From NCBI GenBank assembly GCA_012295275.1, contig CM022665.1, forward strand, positions 33,288,022-33,352,021: 64,000 nt of DNA, read 5' to 3'. The DNA is from Chrysomallon squamiferum (Eukaryota > Mollusca > Gastropoda > Neomphalida > Peltospiridae). Positions 38,426 to 50,434 of the stretch are shown here, piece after piece. A model generated the notes under the pieces. The model was not told the origin of the DNA, did not search any database, and saw nothing but the letters and a program-made list of their open reading frames with translations. The first letter of the stretch is position 1. Every line of letters begins with the position of its first letter. The position numbers were made by a program, and so were the translations under genes.

Positions 38426-41416
38426 TCACAAGGACAAAGGATAATCACTGTTAGGTGTACATTTGTGAGATGGTGGTCTATATTTATGACACTGGCATTC
38501 AAGATACCTGAAAATTTTGATGCAATGCTTTCCAGAAATGCTGAACTCAGAAGTCAGAAGATGTCCTTCATTACCACAAGCTACTGCTTGAACTGAGCCT
38601 ACTTCATCTACAGGACCAACTATCTGCTCCATGAATATGCCCTTCTCAGAATACAAATTGACAGTGTGATTCAGTGAATCAGCAACTATTATTTGCTGCA
38701 TGCTGTTGAGACAGACTCCACTAGGAATTACTGCCTGTCCTAAAAAGTTAGAGTCTGGTTTGAACTTGTATAATGGATAACCTGACAAAGAGTAGATTTT
38801 TATGTCACAATTATTTGGATCACAGACAATGATTTCATTTCTTTTATTAACACAAATTTGAACAGGAGAAGCTCCAGCAGATTTACCATCAATGCTGAAG
38901 ACATGAAGTAGGTTTCCACTTATGTCATACACTTCAATTCTTTTGAAAACTGTTGAAACAATAATATTGCTGTTTGCATTACATGCAATAGCAAATGGTT
39001 CCTGTGTTGTGGAAAACTGAAATTTAAAATTTGTTTCTGAAGTAAATACCTGTATGCGTTTATTTCGCCTGTCTGCTATAGCTATGTCACCATTTGGTAA
39101 CTCACATACTCCTGTTGGTTCATTGAACTCTTTGCTTTCTGTGCCTTTTTTTCCATATTTGTATTTGTAAACACCACACTGGTTGAAGAATTTTATACAG
39201 TGGTTTTGGCTATCTGCTACAATCACATTAAAAGTTTCCCTTGATGCAGTTATGCTCCTTGGATATTTGAAGTTTCCACTGCCTGAACCAAATGTGCCCA
39301 TTTCAAACAGCTTTTTGCCTCCACTGAAACTAAAAATTTAGAAATTAAATAATTAAAAATATTTGTGCAATCAAAATATTTAAATATTTTCATATTGATA
39401 CGATTTTAAAATTACTTTTCTAAAACATTAATCATAATGAAGCTATATCATTTCAAAATATTGTAATGTTACAAAAAATCAGATCTGTAAAAATAGAAAA
39501 TCCACAGAAAGTTGTAATTAAAATGAACTTGTTAACCAGTGTTGAAAATCAGCACATAAATATACATTCTGATAAATTTATAATAAAACAATTAAAACAA
39601 AAAAAAAGATTATAAAATACATGTACAGTAAACCTGACCAATATTGGATTGAATGAAAATCCTCTATTTTTCTGTAACATTCCAATAAAGTATCATCAGT
39701 AATAGATTTTATATATTGAATAATCATTAATAGCAGACAGAATATCATGTGCTGTTCCTGTTTATTTCCATTAAAACAGTACTAATATATTACTATATCA
39801 GATAATTCTGGGCTGGTATTATGTGATCACCACACTCTGAGAGGGAAGTGGTGTGGATTTGCCAAATCTTTACTTGACTGATAATTCAGTAATCATGCCA
39901 TTTCATCAGTGGGCATTCACAGTTCTGCTATGAAAAATGTTGGGCACAGGTAAAACATAAAATAGACATACAGGAGCAATAAGACACAGCTAGATTTGCT
40001 GAGGAGCAACCCAGCATGAAACAGATTGCCATAACTTCAGTATAAAATCACAAACATTGACTAATATTCTTCATAACAAGGACTGGATAAACTCAAGTCA
40101 CTGAAAATCCAGATAAAGCTGCAAATAGGCCTTTGGTCCAATCAGTCAAAAAATGTTCCAATGATGATGTGAATGCTGCCCTCTTACTGTGGTTTCTTAG
40201 AAAGCTGTTCTTCCACAAGGATTAATTCTGAAATGCTTTGGCCAAGGAAGAAAAGCAATAGCCACTGATCCCAACCATCAAAGAAACATACAATGTGTTA
40301 AATGTAATTCATCATTTCACACATTCCCTGCCAAAGTTCACCAACACTGATGAAATTCTTGGGATGACACACAGATTTAAAACAGTGCTGACGAGCACAA
40401 TATCCAAGCAGTTTAATCATACATCAGTCACCGAGTAGACAATACTAACATGGAATGTGATTTGATTTAGGCCCATTAATATATCTTTGTAATTAAAACA
40501 TGCAAGGAAAAGGGGAAAACACTAGGGGAAGGTGGAATCTAACCTGTCTAGTTGAATTAGGAAGGATTTTACAAACTTGTGGACACTGAGTCCCAGAGAC
40601 CAGGGACCTGGGGCAAAGAAGTTAGTTAACTGCATAATCCTCTAAGAAAAATCTTCCAGGTTGGAATATATGTAAAACTAAGAATTAGTATTTTATTTCA
40701 TAAATTTTATTATATTTACAAAAATATTTGTACAATTGTTTGTTTTCCAAATACATTAAATTTAATTTACAAAAATATAAAATTCCTGAGTGAATTACTA
40801 TTATAGCTAAGTGAAAGCTGTGCATAGGTACACATCAGAAAATGTCAATTTTGCTTACAAATCAGATTTAATCTGGTTTGATATGTTTATATATATATAT
40901 ATATCAAATATCGTCCATTTTACATGTAAATTGGATATTTCTGATTTATGTACAAATAAGACATAATTTATATCAGATGAAAATTGTTGGTCCACTTGAA
41001 TCCAATATGCTTCAGGTTTACTGTATCTGATTACCTGTTTTGTCGTGATGACTGCTCTCTTGCAGGAGTGTACATGTTTCCCACTTTCTGGTTTGATTCC
41101 TTCAATGCTATGGCCAACAGGTGTGCTTCCCAGTCTTTTGGATCTAGAAACTCTTTAACACATTCTGGTTGGCAGTCATGAACTAAATCAGAATGTTGAT
41201 TTGAAAATGAGTAAGCATGCACACACGTGTGTGTGTATGTGTTTTAAGTAAATATCTAGTTAAATTTAAGGAATTGTATGAGTGGCATTAAAAAACTCAT
41301 TGACAGATGGAAAGATGTCATAGATAAAAATGGTGACTACATTAACAATTAGTATCATGTTTTTTTATTGCTTTATTAAACCTTAAAAAACAGACAGAAC
41401 GTCTGTTACAACCTTA

Positions 41417-41466
<50 letters not shown>

Positions 41467-43491
41467 CATGTGCATGTGTGTGTTGATCTAGAAAGGTTCA
41501 TCCAGACAAGTTCTGGTGCAAATTTTATTTAGAAAAGATCACATTAATTGCAATTATCCACTGAAATGCACAGTAAAATATTTAATCAACACACTTTTTA
41601 ATGTCATACATGAAAGTGAAACATTAGTCAGCATCAATGGGAAGGCGCATTTAACCTTAGCCACTAACAGCACTTTTCAAATTTCCTGTGAAGAAAATTA
41701 ACAAAACTGCCTGGTATCATTGGGAATATTCAAACTCAGCTGTATTGAGATTATGTCACATGCTTGACAGTAGATTTGTCCATTAGATCTGGATCTAGAT
41801 CTAAATCATAGCAGCATAGTTTGCCACAATTTACCTCAGTATTTATAGAGAAAAAAGGCTAAAACTATTTAAACTGCTCTTAATAAACATTTATGCATTT
41901 TCCTTATATAAGTATATGAAGTATGTTTAAGGTGCTTTTTTGAGTCAACATATGACTGTGAATCAGTTATAATTTTTACAGTTTTTATATTTGATTAACA
42001 CATTTTTGATATATACAGTAATATCAAAATAGTAGAAAGAATCATTTTCCTTTATATTTACTTGTATTGTCTAACTAGTTAACAATGACAGTTGGATATA
42101 TATATATATATATATATTGATTTGAACTATTCTAGTTTTTACAAAATTTCATAGATGTACAAGGGATTCATGTACAAATGAACCAACCAGTAATAATACA
42201 ATTTAATCTAGCTGCATACAACATGTTATTCATTAGATATTATGTCTTAATAGTCATAATTATTTCGTATAATATTATGATCCTTTTATTTTGGACTAGC
42301 CTTGGCTATGCAAAAGATAAAGTTCTGTGTTGATATAAAACTAATTACATATATAAGTTTTTAAGGAATTTACATTAATCATCTGGAGTACTCTGAATTC
42401 TCTTTTGGTAAGTTTTATACACAACAGATTATTTAATAAATATGCATAAATTATATGCAAGTGTGTTAATTACAAATATGTAAATACAAATAAAATATAA
42501 GCAAAGGATTTCCTCTGGGATAATAGAAACTGAATACTGTAGTCTGCATGTAGTCATATACATTTATACAAGGGGTTGTCAACTACATCATGTGGAGTTT
42601 GTCTTGCAGCTTTCAGATCAAATTCAAGTTTGTACAAGACATGGCTGTGATTTCCTTCTCAGCCAAGTTTGTAAGTATTTATATCAGCAAAACTATTAAG
42701 CTTTTTCTCTGTGTAATCTGTATTAGTGCTGAATTGCTGACAGGTGCTATATTTGTTTCACAAATTGTTCTTTGATGTCCAAAATATTATTACTAAGAAA
42801 TGTCTGGGCAAAATAATTTATGTTATTACTGATCAAGATTTATGTATGAAAACATAATGTGACTGCAAATTAATGTACATGATCAAAATATCAGGAGATT
42901 TTACATGTTTCCTAACACATTTCATACAACATTTGGAACTGAAGAAATGATATGCTATATTTTAAAAGAGACCTGGGTCAAAAACATGTTTCACTGATAG
43001 AAAAAATAAGCCATTAGATCAACTAATAAGTTAAAGAAGGAATAATTTAATATCAGATGACACTATGATATGAAACACACTCAGAAATAAGATTGCCTTA
43101 GTGTATTTAATAACTTGTTATTAGTGAGTATTTATACCGCTGTTGCATGATTTAAGCTCTGATGTTGTTACTGGAATAATGTTATTAAAACAATATATTA
43201 ATTGCAATTAGGCTAATGTTTGTCTTTCTGTAGTTAAAATCAATACCAGTACATGTGTGGCCCACTGGTTAGGTTTAATTTACCAGTTTGGCCTTCCATT
43301 TCAGCCCCTGGTTTATACCATTAATACTCATCAAGACAGACTGAAAGACTTGTACCTGGTATATTCTGATAATGTGTATGAACACTTCTGGAAAAATTAT
43401 GCTGATGTCTTCTTTTAGAAAGTGCTTCTTTAATATCCAGTGCTGTGTAACCCAGTCCATATAATCTGTACTGGGACTGAAAATCTACCAT
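38426..43491 (-). CDS. NHL-repeat beta-propeller protein, three coding exons
   Basis: Coding exons on the minus strand: 43356-43491, 41035-41182, 38426-39323. Phases agree and all sites are GT/AG, giving 393 residues. The last exon encodes about six NHL blades (residues ~103-370), each with the typical P.G/A..., (I/V)(I/V)VAD, (K/R)IQVF pattern: IVADSQNHCIKFF, IAIADRRNKRIQVF, IIVCDPNNCDIKIY, IIVADSLNHTVNLY. Such propellers bind RNA or protein partners, as in TRIM2/3, Brat and LIN-41. Here there is no RING, B-box or coiled coil. The N-terminal ~95 residues (with CQPECVKEFLDPKDWEAH) are unrecognised, so the partner and role are unknown. An acceptor at 43517 upstream of the ATG and a donor at 44148 indicate a 5' untranslated exon near 44150-44280. 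The last 25 residues are Cys/His/Pro-containing. Confidence 0.85.
39324..41034. other. NHL gene intron 2 without other features
   Basis: No exon, RNA gene or transposon end was recognised. A short TA tract occurs near 40893-40905. Confidence 0.5.
41423..41464. repeat. (TG)n microsatellite
   Basis: About twenty TG units in NHL intron 1. Confidence 0.95.
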
Positions 43492-44148
43492 TGTTGCCTA
43501 TGATAAAAATGTTTTCTCTGAAAACAAAAGTAACTATTAATAAAATAAACAGTTTATAACAATGGACATAAAACATTATTGATAATGAAATTTACAGTAG
43601 ATCATCCACATTTTTACTGCAAATAATATATATGTACATAAATAAAACAAACTTATAAATTTCTACTATTATATGAAGCTTTTCCTCTTTTGTGGAACAT
43701 TAAAACAAAATTACAGTTTAAAATGCTATTTTAATAGATGCCAACTTTGTTATTTTTAGCATAACCTGATAACATTACTGTCAAAAAATCACATTATAAA
43801 TTTAATTTTATTTTAAATTTGATACTACTTTTTTCATCACCTAGTGTCAGGTACTAATTGTCCTCCTCTGGGGTCTGGCTAATAGTAATAAAACGTGTGT
43901 GTGTATGTTACTGAATACGGTTCTAAAATTAAATTGGCGCCCCTCTCAGACTGCTTTGTTATTAAAAAAAAATATTTGTGTATACTGTCACTGTCAGTGA
44001 CATGACTATAGCTCGATACTTTTACAAGACACACACACACACGAAATGGGATAATAGTTATAATTATATTAACCATTTTAAGTATACATCTATGCATATT
44101 AACATTTTTATCATTAATATTAACATATTAACATGAATAATTCGTACC

Positions 44149-44290
44149 TAATAAGTGCTGTACAAACTAAGAACCTGGAATGCCGTCTTCTGTGAAAGCT
44201 GCACACTCCCCTTCAATGAAACTTTTATTAACTAAAAAAACTAAGAAAAGTCACACACTATTGACCAAGCAACAACTTCCTTGACAACGA
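44149..44290 (-). promoter_or_regulatory. Probable 5' untranslated exon and promoter of NHL gene
   Basis: On the minus strand a donor TTAG|GTACGAA ends at 44148, matching the acceptor at 43517 that precedes the ATG. CpG content rises just upstream. The exon's 5' end cannot be fixed from sequence alone. Confidence 0.4.
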
Positions 44291-44708
44291 GCAAATATTA
44301 TGCGTTATAGTGAGAATCTGACGTCACAATTCTGTGTGTGCACTACCTACTACAAATAAATACGGCAGCGAAAAATTCAAGACATTATTGTTATTTATTT
44401 GTAGATAAGCAGATATTTTACTAACACGTTTCTGTTTTACCGCTGGTGTGTATATAAAGGCCATAAAACTGTGATAACTGGAGGCTGACTGCAGATAACA
44501 GATATACACAGTTGTTTACTCAGTATTTTACTTCGATTTCTAAACACCCATGAATTTAAAGTAGCTGGTTCCCTTGCCTTATCATAGGCGTCGCTATCAC
44601 TCTTTAACCTAAATTTAGCGTCGTTAACACCAAGGCTAAAGCAAGGGAACAAAGCCAGATTTCAAAGTTCACCATAAAATATGAACTGTAAGTATGAAGT
44701 TATAAACG

Positions 44709-44824
44709 TACCGAAACGGCACCGACACAAAACAAATCGCGCCAACGTTATTTTCATATTCCCAAATCCATTAAGTTAGATTAACAACCCGAAACGATAT
44801 CATTCCGCTGCCGTTTCGGTACCG
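44709..44824. repeat. 14-bp inverted repeat, GTACCGAAACGGCA
   Basis: GTACCGAAACGGCA at 44709-44722 is exactly mirrored by TGCCGTTTCGGTAC at 44811-44824, with 88 bp between. It lies in the intergenic region between the NHL and RNPC3 genes, where CpG content is locally raised. It could be the ends of a tiny element or paired protein-binding sites. Confidence 0.7.
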
Positions 44825-44991
44825 TTTAAATGGATTCCAAGCCTAACCTTTGAATTTATTGATGATGGTGGTCTGTTGTTCATTTTGAATAAACTGAACT
44901 TTTTAAACTGACTTTAAAATAATATACCAAAATATGTATTATAATTTAAAATCATAACACAGTTCAAAATAATGGCCCATACCACTAGCAC

Positions 44992-45038
<47 letters not shown>
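44992..45038. repeat. (AAT)n microsatellite
   Basis: About fifteen AAT units followed by degenerate AAGT/AAAT units. Confidence 0.95.
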
Positions 45039-45041
<3 letters not shown>

Positions 45042-45369
45042 GTAAGTAAATAAATAAATAAAACCTTTGGAAAAAAAAAAAAAATGGAATGATAAAAGCC
45101 GGGCGCATTTTCAAAAATAGGTCAGGTCTGGTCAACAAACATATTTCACTTACAAGAACTTTGATTTTGAAACATATATTATCATTTGAAACAGTGTAAG
45201 TTTACACAGTTTCATGTTTTATATCCGCACTAGCTTTGAAACAAAAATTGTAGCAAAATCTTAAATAAAACATCTGCTAATATGCACCATTACCAACAAA
45301 TAAATGACAAGAGGTAGACCTAAACTGCAAGACGCCTAATAGTCATGTACTTTTCCAAAAATAGATTGG

Positions 45370-47345
45370 CGCCGTTCATTATACTTGTTGCGGTTATAAT
45401 AATAATAATAACAACAACAACAACAATAAAACACCAGTTATTGCGATAGTGTATCTGGGTCGTTTGTTCGTAATCGTTGGTGTGCGCATTGTTGTCGAAG
45501 GAAATACAATACAAACGAAATCTAACATATTTCGAGACGATAAAGTCTGGGTGGATTTTATTCTGTTGCGGTTTTTTTGTTGTTGTTTTTGTTTGTTTTT
45601 TTTGTTTTTTTTTGTTGTTTTCAGAAGTACATTGCTTTTTAATTTCAGGTGAGTTTTGTTTATTTCTCTAATAATTATTATAGTTTTATTTTCATTATTT
45701 TTTTATGTGTTTTCTAATTCCAGTTTTGTTGTTGACTTGTTCTTGCAGTTTTATCACATTTGGGTTACAGTGTCACAGTGTGGCGAGTGTGTGTGTAAAT
45801 ACTAGTACTAACTTGCATTCATTTCCTAGAATGCTTTAGAAATGTAGTCAAGGCTTTTGATGATTTTTAAAAATGACCCCGTTATCGTTCCTTTCAATTT
45901 CATTGTTTAGTTTATGAGAAGTAAAAATATAAACTTTGGTGATACTTTAGCAGGGTGTGTGCGTGTGGATGTTGTTAAAGCAGGATAATATTGATATGTG
46001 TTAATAAATCCACATTAGTCATTACCGCTTGGGTTTAATGCGTAAAATAAAAACAAAACAGTGTAGCAGTAATGTGAAGGTAAGGGTTATGGCAGTAAAT
46101 ATCTGGAATATGTTTAATATTAATAACAAAAACAAGTGTGTTCAACAGTAGAACTAGAAGCAAATTGTGAGGAAATTAGTATTTACAGAAGGCTATTTCA
46201 GACATCTTAGGAATTCTTTGTCATATATAACATACATATATGGGACAACAAATACACCTGGTGCCATCTTCACATTCCTGTCACTATGCTAGGGATTTCA
46301 CATTGCACAAGAGTTCCCAAGATCTGAAGATGTACAGTAAAAAGTACATCTTCTTTAACTGAATCAGTGTTGTGGTGCACTTTCAAATTGCCAAGTAGTC
46401 TCCAGTTAAAATGTTTTTGACCTAGCAGAAGCTTTGGAAAACAGAACAAAATTTGATTTTGCCTAAAAAATTAATGATTGAAATTATATGCATACTATTA
46501 AAGGCCAGCCAGTATTATTAAGCCATAAAACAAACTAATGTTCAGTTATTCCACAAACATATTGTTTTCATTCTGCGTTTAAGCAGATGTTTGACTTTTA
46601 CATTGGCTAGAATACTTCAGTCTTCAAAACATTTGCGATATAGAATATAATCAGTTTCCATTTCATATTAACTATCTTGATTAATTTTTTTCTTATTTTC
46701 AAGCAAAGACAGACAAGAAGTCACTGATCAAAGTATAATGGAATGGAACATCATGCAACAATTCACAGAAGATCAATTGAAGAACATTCTTGATTGAAAA
46801 TTCATCAACATCAGGTACTTGGTCAAACAATATATCCTTGAGTGAAAAGTCATCACAAATCATTGATCAAAATTAAATTTTACAGAATTTCTTGAGTCAA
46901 AAAGTCTGGTGAGAAATCAAGTGGAAGATCATAGTTGTGTGAAAGGTAATTAAAAGTATGTCAAAAGATGTCAGACAAAATAGCATCAAATGGAACACTG
47001 ATGAGTGTAAAGGATTTTTTCATGAAATACTGAGAATTACGTTAAATTGATTAATAATTTAAAAACGGGAGTAGGATTGTACAGCATAGCAGGTCATTGT
47101 TGATAACTTGACATTGATATATTAACTTAAACAAGCACTTGCTGTTCTAACTCAACATCTACGTAAATAGAAGTAATTATTTGGTATATTTGTATTGGAT
47201 AAAGACTTGTTCTTATGGTGTGCATTTATATTTCAGAGTACTAAACTGTCTTATTTGTTTATTGTTTTGTTTTTCTATCTAGGTCACAAACAAAGTCTTC
47301 ATGATTGGAATCTAGTGAGACGCAAACATTACAGCTTTTCTTAAA
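45370..47345 (+). promoter_or_regulatory. Promoter region and untranslated exons upstream of RNPC3
   Basis: A CpG-containing stretch at 45370-45550 leads to a strong donor CAG|GTGAGT with its exon ending about 45649. A candidate internal exon lies at 46704-46814 (acceptor TTTTCAAG, donor CATCAG|GTACTT). The acceptor TCTATCTAG at 47282 opens the exon that carries the start codon. So the transcript appears spliced in its 5' leader only. A four-codon upstream frame begins near 47299. Confidence 0.45.
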
Positions 47346-48773
47346 ATGAAAAAAAACAATGTCTTAGTCATTCGACATTTGCCATCTAATATGTCTGAAG
47401 ATGATAAAAAAGATTTTCTGTGTCATTTTGGAGCCAGAAATGTGTGCATAATGCACACTGTGGGTCCAATGAAGCACACTGCATTTGCAGAGTTTAAAGA
47501 TGATGAGTTCGCTTATCAAGCCCTAATAAGGTTGCATCAGTTGGAAATTGCTGGATCACGACTTGTAGTAGAATTTGCAAAATATCCTAGGGTTAAGTAC
47601 AAGAAAGGTTTGGACCTAAAACCAGAATGTCAAGCTTCAGCTAAGGAAACAGAACAGGAGGGAGTTTTAAATTATTTTAAACATGATTCCTTACAAAAGC
47701 TGGGATTGAACTTTTCACAGAATCCACTTTTGCATTATCTGTATCCTCCACTAAACGTACCAATTTTGGAAAATATAACAAATGCTTTAACTTCTCAACC
47801 CAAGTTTTATGTTCAAGTTCTTCATTTGATGAACAAACTGAATTTACCAGCACCTTTTGGACCTTTACATCCAACACCACCTATTACACCTATTTTAGCT
47901 GAAAACAATTTGCTAGAAACGAATGAAAATGAAGTAAGAAATCAGGAAATGAGCATATCTTCAACAGAATCAGAAATTGAGAGCTGTAGTGAAATGGAAC
48001 ATACAACACCTGAAAAACAGCCTTCTGCTAAACGACAATTTGAACAATCACGAAAAAATGTAAAAAAGATTAAACTGATATCTGATACATTTCAAGCAGG
48101 TAAAACAGCACCAGTGCAGCAGCCTACCTGGAAACCGAATGAAGTCTTTGAACAAACAAATGCTACAGCATCTCATACCAAGAAAATTGATATGAAGTTG
48201 CCATCTAATATCAAACCCAAAAATGTGAATAATAAAATAATGTCTTTTTCTGTTGAGCAGGATGACTGCACTGTAGAAAGATCTGGCTTTGGAAAATTTG
48301 AACCAAATGAAAAACTTCAAGAACAGCTTGAAGAGACTGAAGGCATTAGTGATGAAGGTAGTAATAGATATATCACTTTAAAGGAGCTAAGAATGGGAAG
48401 ACTTTCTCAGAATCAACAAAAGGAAATGCCTGTGTTCAGAAACTACAACAGAGGAAATACAAGTTGTCGGTTGTATGTTAAAAATTTGGCTAAACAGGTA
48501 ACAGAAAAAGATCTCCAGTATATCTATGGGCGTTACATTAATATGGAACTGGAAAATCATCGAAATATTTTTGATATCAGGCTTATGAAAGAAGGCAGAA
48601 TGAAAGGACAGGCATTTGTTACACTTCCTACAGAACAAATAGCTACAGAAGCCTTGGAAGACACCAATGGATATGTATTGATGGGCAAACCGATAGTTTG
48701 TCAGTTTGCAAGATCTGCTAAGGCAAAGGAAAAGGCTGATGCTGGAGATGAAACAATAACATATTTTAACTGA
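47346..48773 (+). CDS. RNPC3: RNPC3 (U11/U12 snRNP 65K protein), uninterrupted coding sequence
   Basis: A 475-residue protein of the minor (U12-dependent) spliceosome. In human it bridges the U11 and U12 snRNPs by binding the U12 snRNA 3' stem-loop and the U11-59K protein. An N-terminal RRM (residues ~5-80) has VLVIRHLPS and KHTAFAEF. A conserved middle block at ~130-174 includes YLYPPLNVPILENITNAL and KFYVQVLHLMNKLNLP, followed by PFGP. Then come an acidic/Ser-rich linker and a C-terminal RRM (~374-460) with CRLYVKNLAK, FDIRLMKEGRMKGQAF and NGYVLMGKPIVCQFARSA. The length is close to the human protein (about 517). The whole coding sequence is one open frame with no intron, unlike vertebrate orthologues. 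The start has weak competition: no upstream in-frame ATG. AATAAA lies at 48807-48812. Confidence 0.95.
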   Translation: MKKNNVLVIRHLPSNMSEDDKKDFLCHFGARNVCIMHTVGPMKHTAFAEFKDDEFAYQALIRLHQLEIAGSRLVVEFAKYPRVKYKKGLDLKPECQASAKETEQEGVLNYFKHDSLQKLGLNFSQNPLLHYLYPPLNVPILENITNALTSQPKFYVQVLHLMNKLNLPAPFGPLHPTPPITPILAENNLLETNENEVRNQEMSISSTESEIESCSEMEHTTPEKQPSAKRQFEQSRKNVKKIKLISDTFQAGKTAPVQQPTWKPNEVFEQTNATASHTKKIDMKLPSNIKPKNVNNKIMSFSVEQDDCTVERSGFGKFEPNEKLQEQLEETEGISDEGSNRYITLKELRMGRLSQNQQKEMPVFRNYNRGNTSCRLYVKNLAKQVTEKDLQYIYGRYINMELENHRNIFDIRLMKEGRMKGQAFVTLPTEQIATEALEDTNGYVLMGKPIVCQFARSAKAKEKADAGDETITYFN

Positions 48774-48806
48774 TGTTTAATGCCTGTTGTTTGGAATTTA
48801 GTTATT

Positions 48807-48812
48807 AATAAA
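48807..48812 (+). promoter_or_regulatory. Polyadenylation signal of RNPC3
   Basis: AATAAA 33 bp past the stop codon. There is no downstream genomic poly(A) run, which weakly argues against a recent retrocopy. Confidence 0.6.
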
Positions 48813-49194
48813 GCAAGCTGGCATACATTGTATTATGAATATATTTTTAATTGCTAAATCTGCACACACAAAGCTGTCTGCTGAACATAACATTTTGAGT
48901 AATTTTTTTATTACCTGGTAGCTCTCAATTCTTTCAAACTAATTTGAGCTGTAACTAAATAGCATCATGTGTAGTTTTTGTTATTTTTTCATGAGTTCTC
49001 AAAATATATCCCCAGTATAGCAGATAGGCATTACAGATATTAATATTATTTATTAGAATAAATTAACAATTCCATATTTTAATAGTAGATTGATATTAAA
49101 ACAAAAATTATCACTATTCGTTTTAACAATAAGTGGACAGTTCCATAATTAGATATAACTTAACAAAAATCTGTTCACATTACATAAAAATATT

Positions 49195-50434
49195 ACCGTA
49201 TATACTTGTGTATAAGTCGAATTTTTGGGAGACTATATTAAGGTAATATTTTGGGGGTCGACTTATACATAGGTAATGCTTTTGTAGCTGTTGCCGAAGA
49301 GTCGCCATTTTGACTATTTTTTGCTACGGGATGCATCTAAAATAATCGCGGTCTTTCAGCTTTTCAAAAATATAATTTTATCGTATACAAAATTTGGAAA
49401 AATTAAATAACAAAACCAAATATGAAGGTAAAGCATGATATTCTTCCGTTTAATGACATAAAAATACATTTTAAAGCGAGAAAACCGTCAATACGGCGTT
49501 ATGCCTTACGGCGTCTTGCAATGATCTAGGAATGCAGACTTCTCTGCCAAATTGCACTAAATATCGGTCCTAATTTCATAAACAAAACTCACTTGTTTAA
49601 TTGTAAAGAATTTGGTGAAATAATATTGCAATCGTCATTAATATCCACTACCGACAAATTTTGTAAATCATAGAACGGCTAAATATAAAGGTAAGTTAGG
49701 TCTCCATGTTAGACCTATTACATTAAAGAGATACTATTTATGATACATTTAGGCTATAGCTCGTGTAATACATGCATTTATGTTATTATGGTATGTTCGT
49801 GCAAGTTATGTTACAGTAGGCTAAATATCGGTCCTAATTTCATAAACAATCATAGAACGGCTAAATATAACGGTAAGTTAGGTCTCCATGTTAGACCTAT
49901 TACATTAAAGAGATACTATTTATGATACATTTAGGCTATAGCTCGTGTAATACATGCATTTATGTTATTATGGTATGTTCGTGCAAGTTATGTTACAGTA
50001 GGCTAAATATCGGTCCTAATTTCATAAACAAAACTCACTTGTTTAATTGTAAAGAATTTGGTGAAATAATATTGCAATCGTCATTAATATCCACTACCGA
50101 CAAATTTTGTAAATCATAGAACGGCTAAATATAACGGTAAGTTAGGTCTCCATGTTAGACCTATTACATTAAAGAGATACTATTTATGATACATTTAGGC
50201 TATAGCTCGTGTAATACATGCATTTATGTTATTATGGTATGTTCGTGCAAGTTATGTTACAGTAGGCGTACAATGTAGGCCTTCATGGCAATGTCACACT
50301 GGTCTAAAAATAGTGATGGTGCCTGGAAGCTACAGTCGACTTATACACAAGTAATACCTAAAATGACGCAATTTTTGGTCTTAAAATACACATCAACTTA
50401 TACATAAGGTCGCCTTGTACACAAGTATATACGG
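49195..50434. mobile_element. TIR element copy 2 with internal triplication
   Basis: The ends ACCGTATATACTTGTGTATA and its inverse (GTATATACGGT) match copy 1 at 33182-33971, and internal identity is high by eye. It is flanked by ATT (or TA) on both sides. A block carrying TGATACATTTAGGCTATAGC occurs three times (49741, 49923, 50187). The full unit is 264 bp, and the middle spacing is 182 bp because 82 bp are missing. It contains no transposase. Paired open frames at 49740-49925 and 49922-50119 are products of the tandem repeat. Confidence 0.8.

Noticed and set aside
49740-50119. Two similar frames as tandem duplicated genes
   Set aside because: They are repeat units inside the TIR element, with no coding signature.
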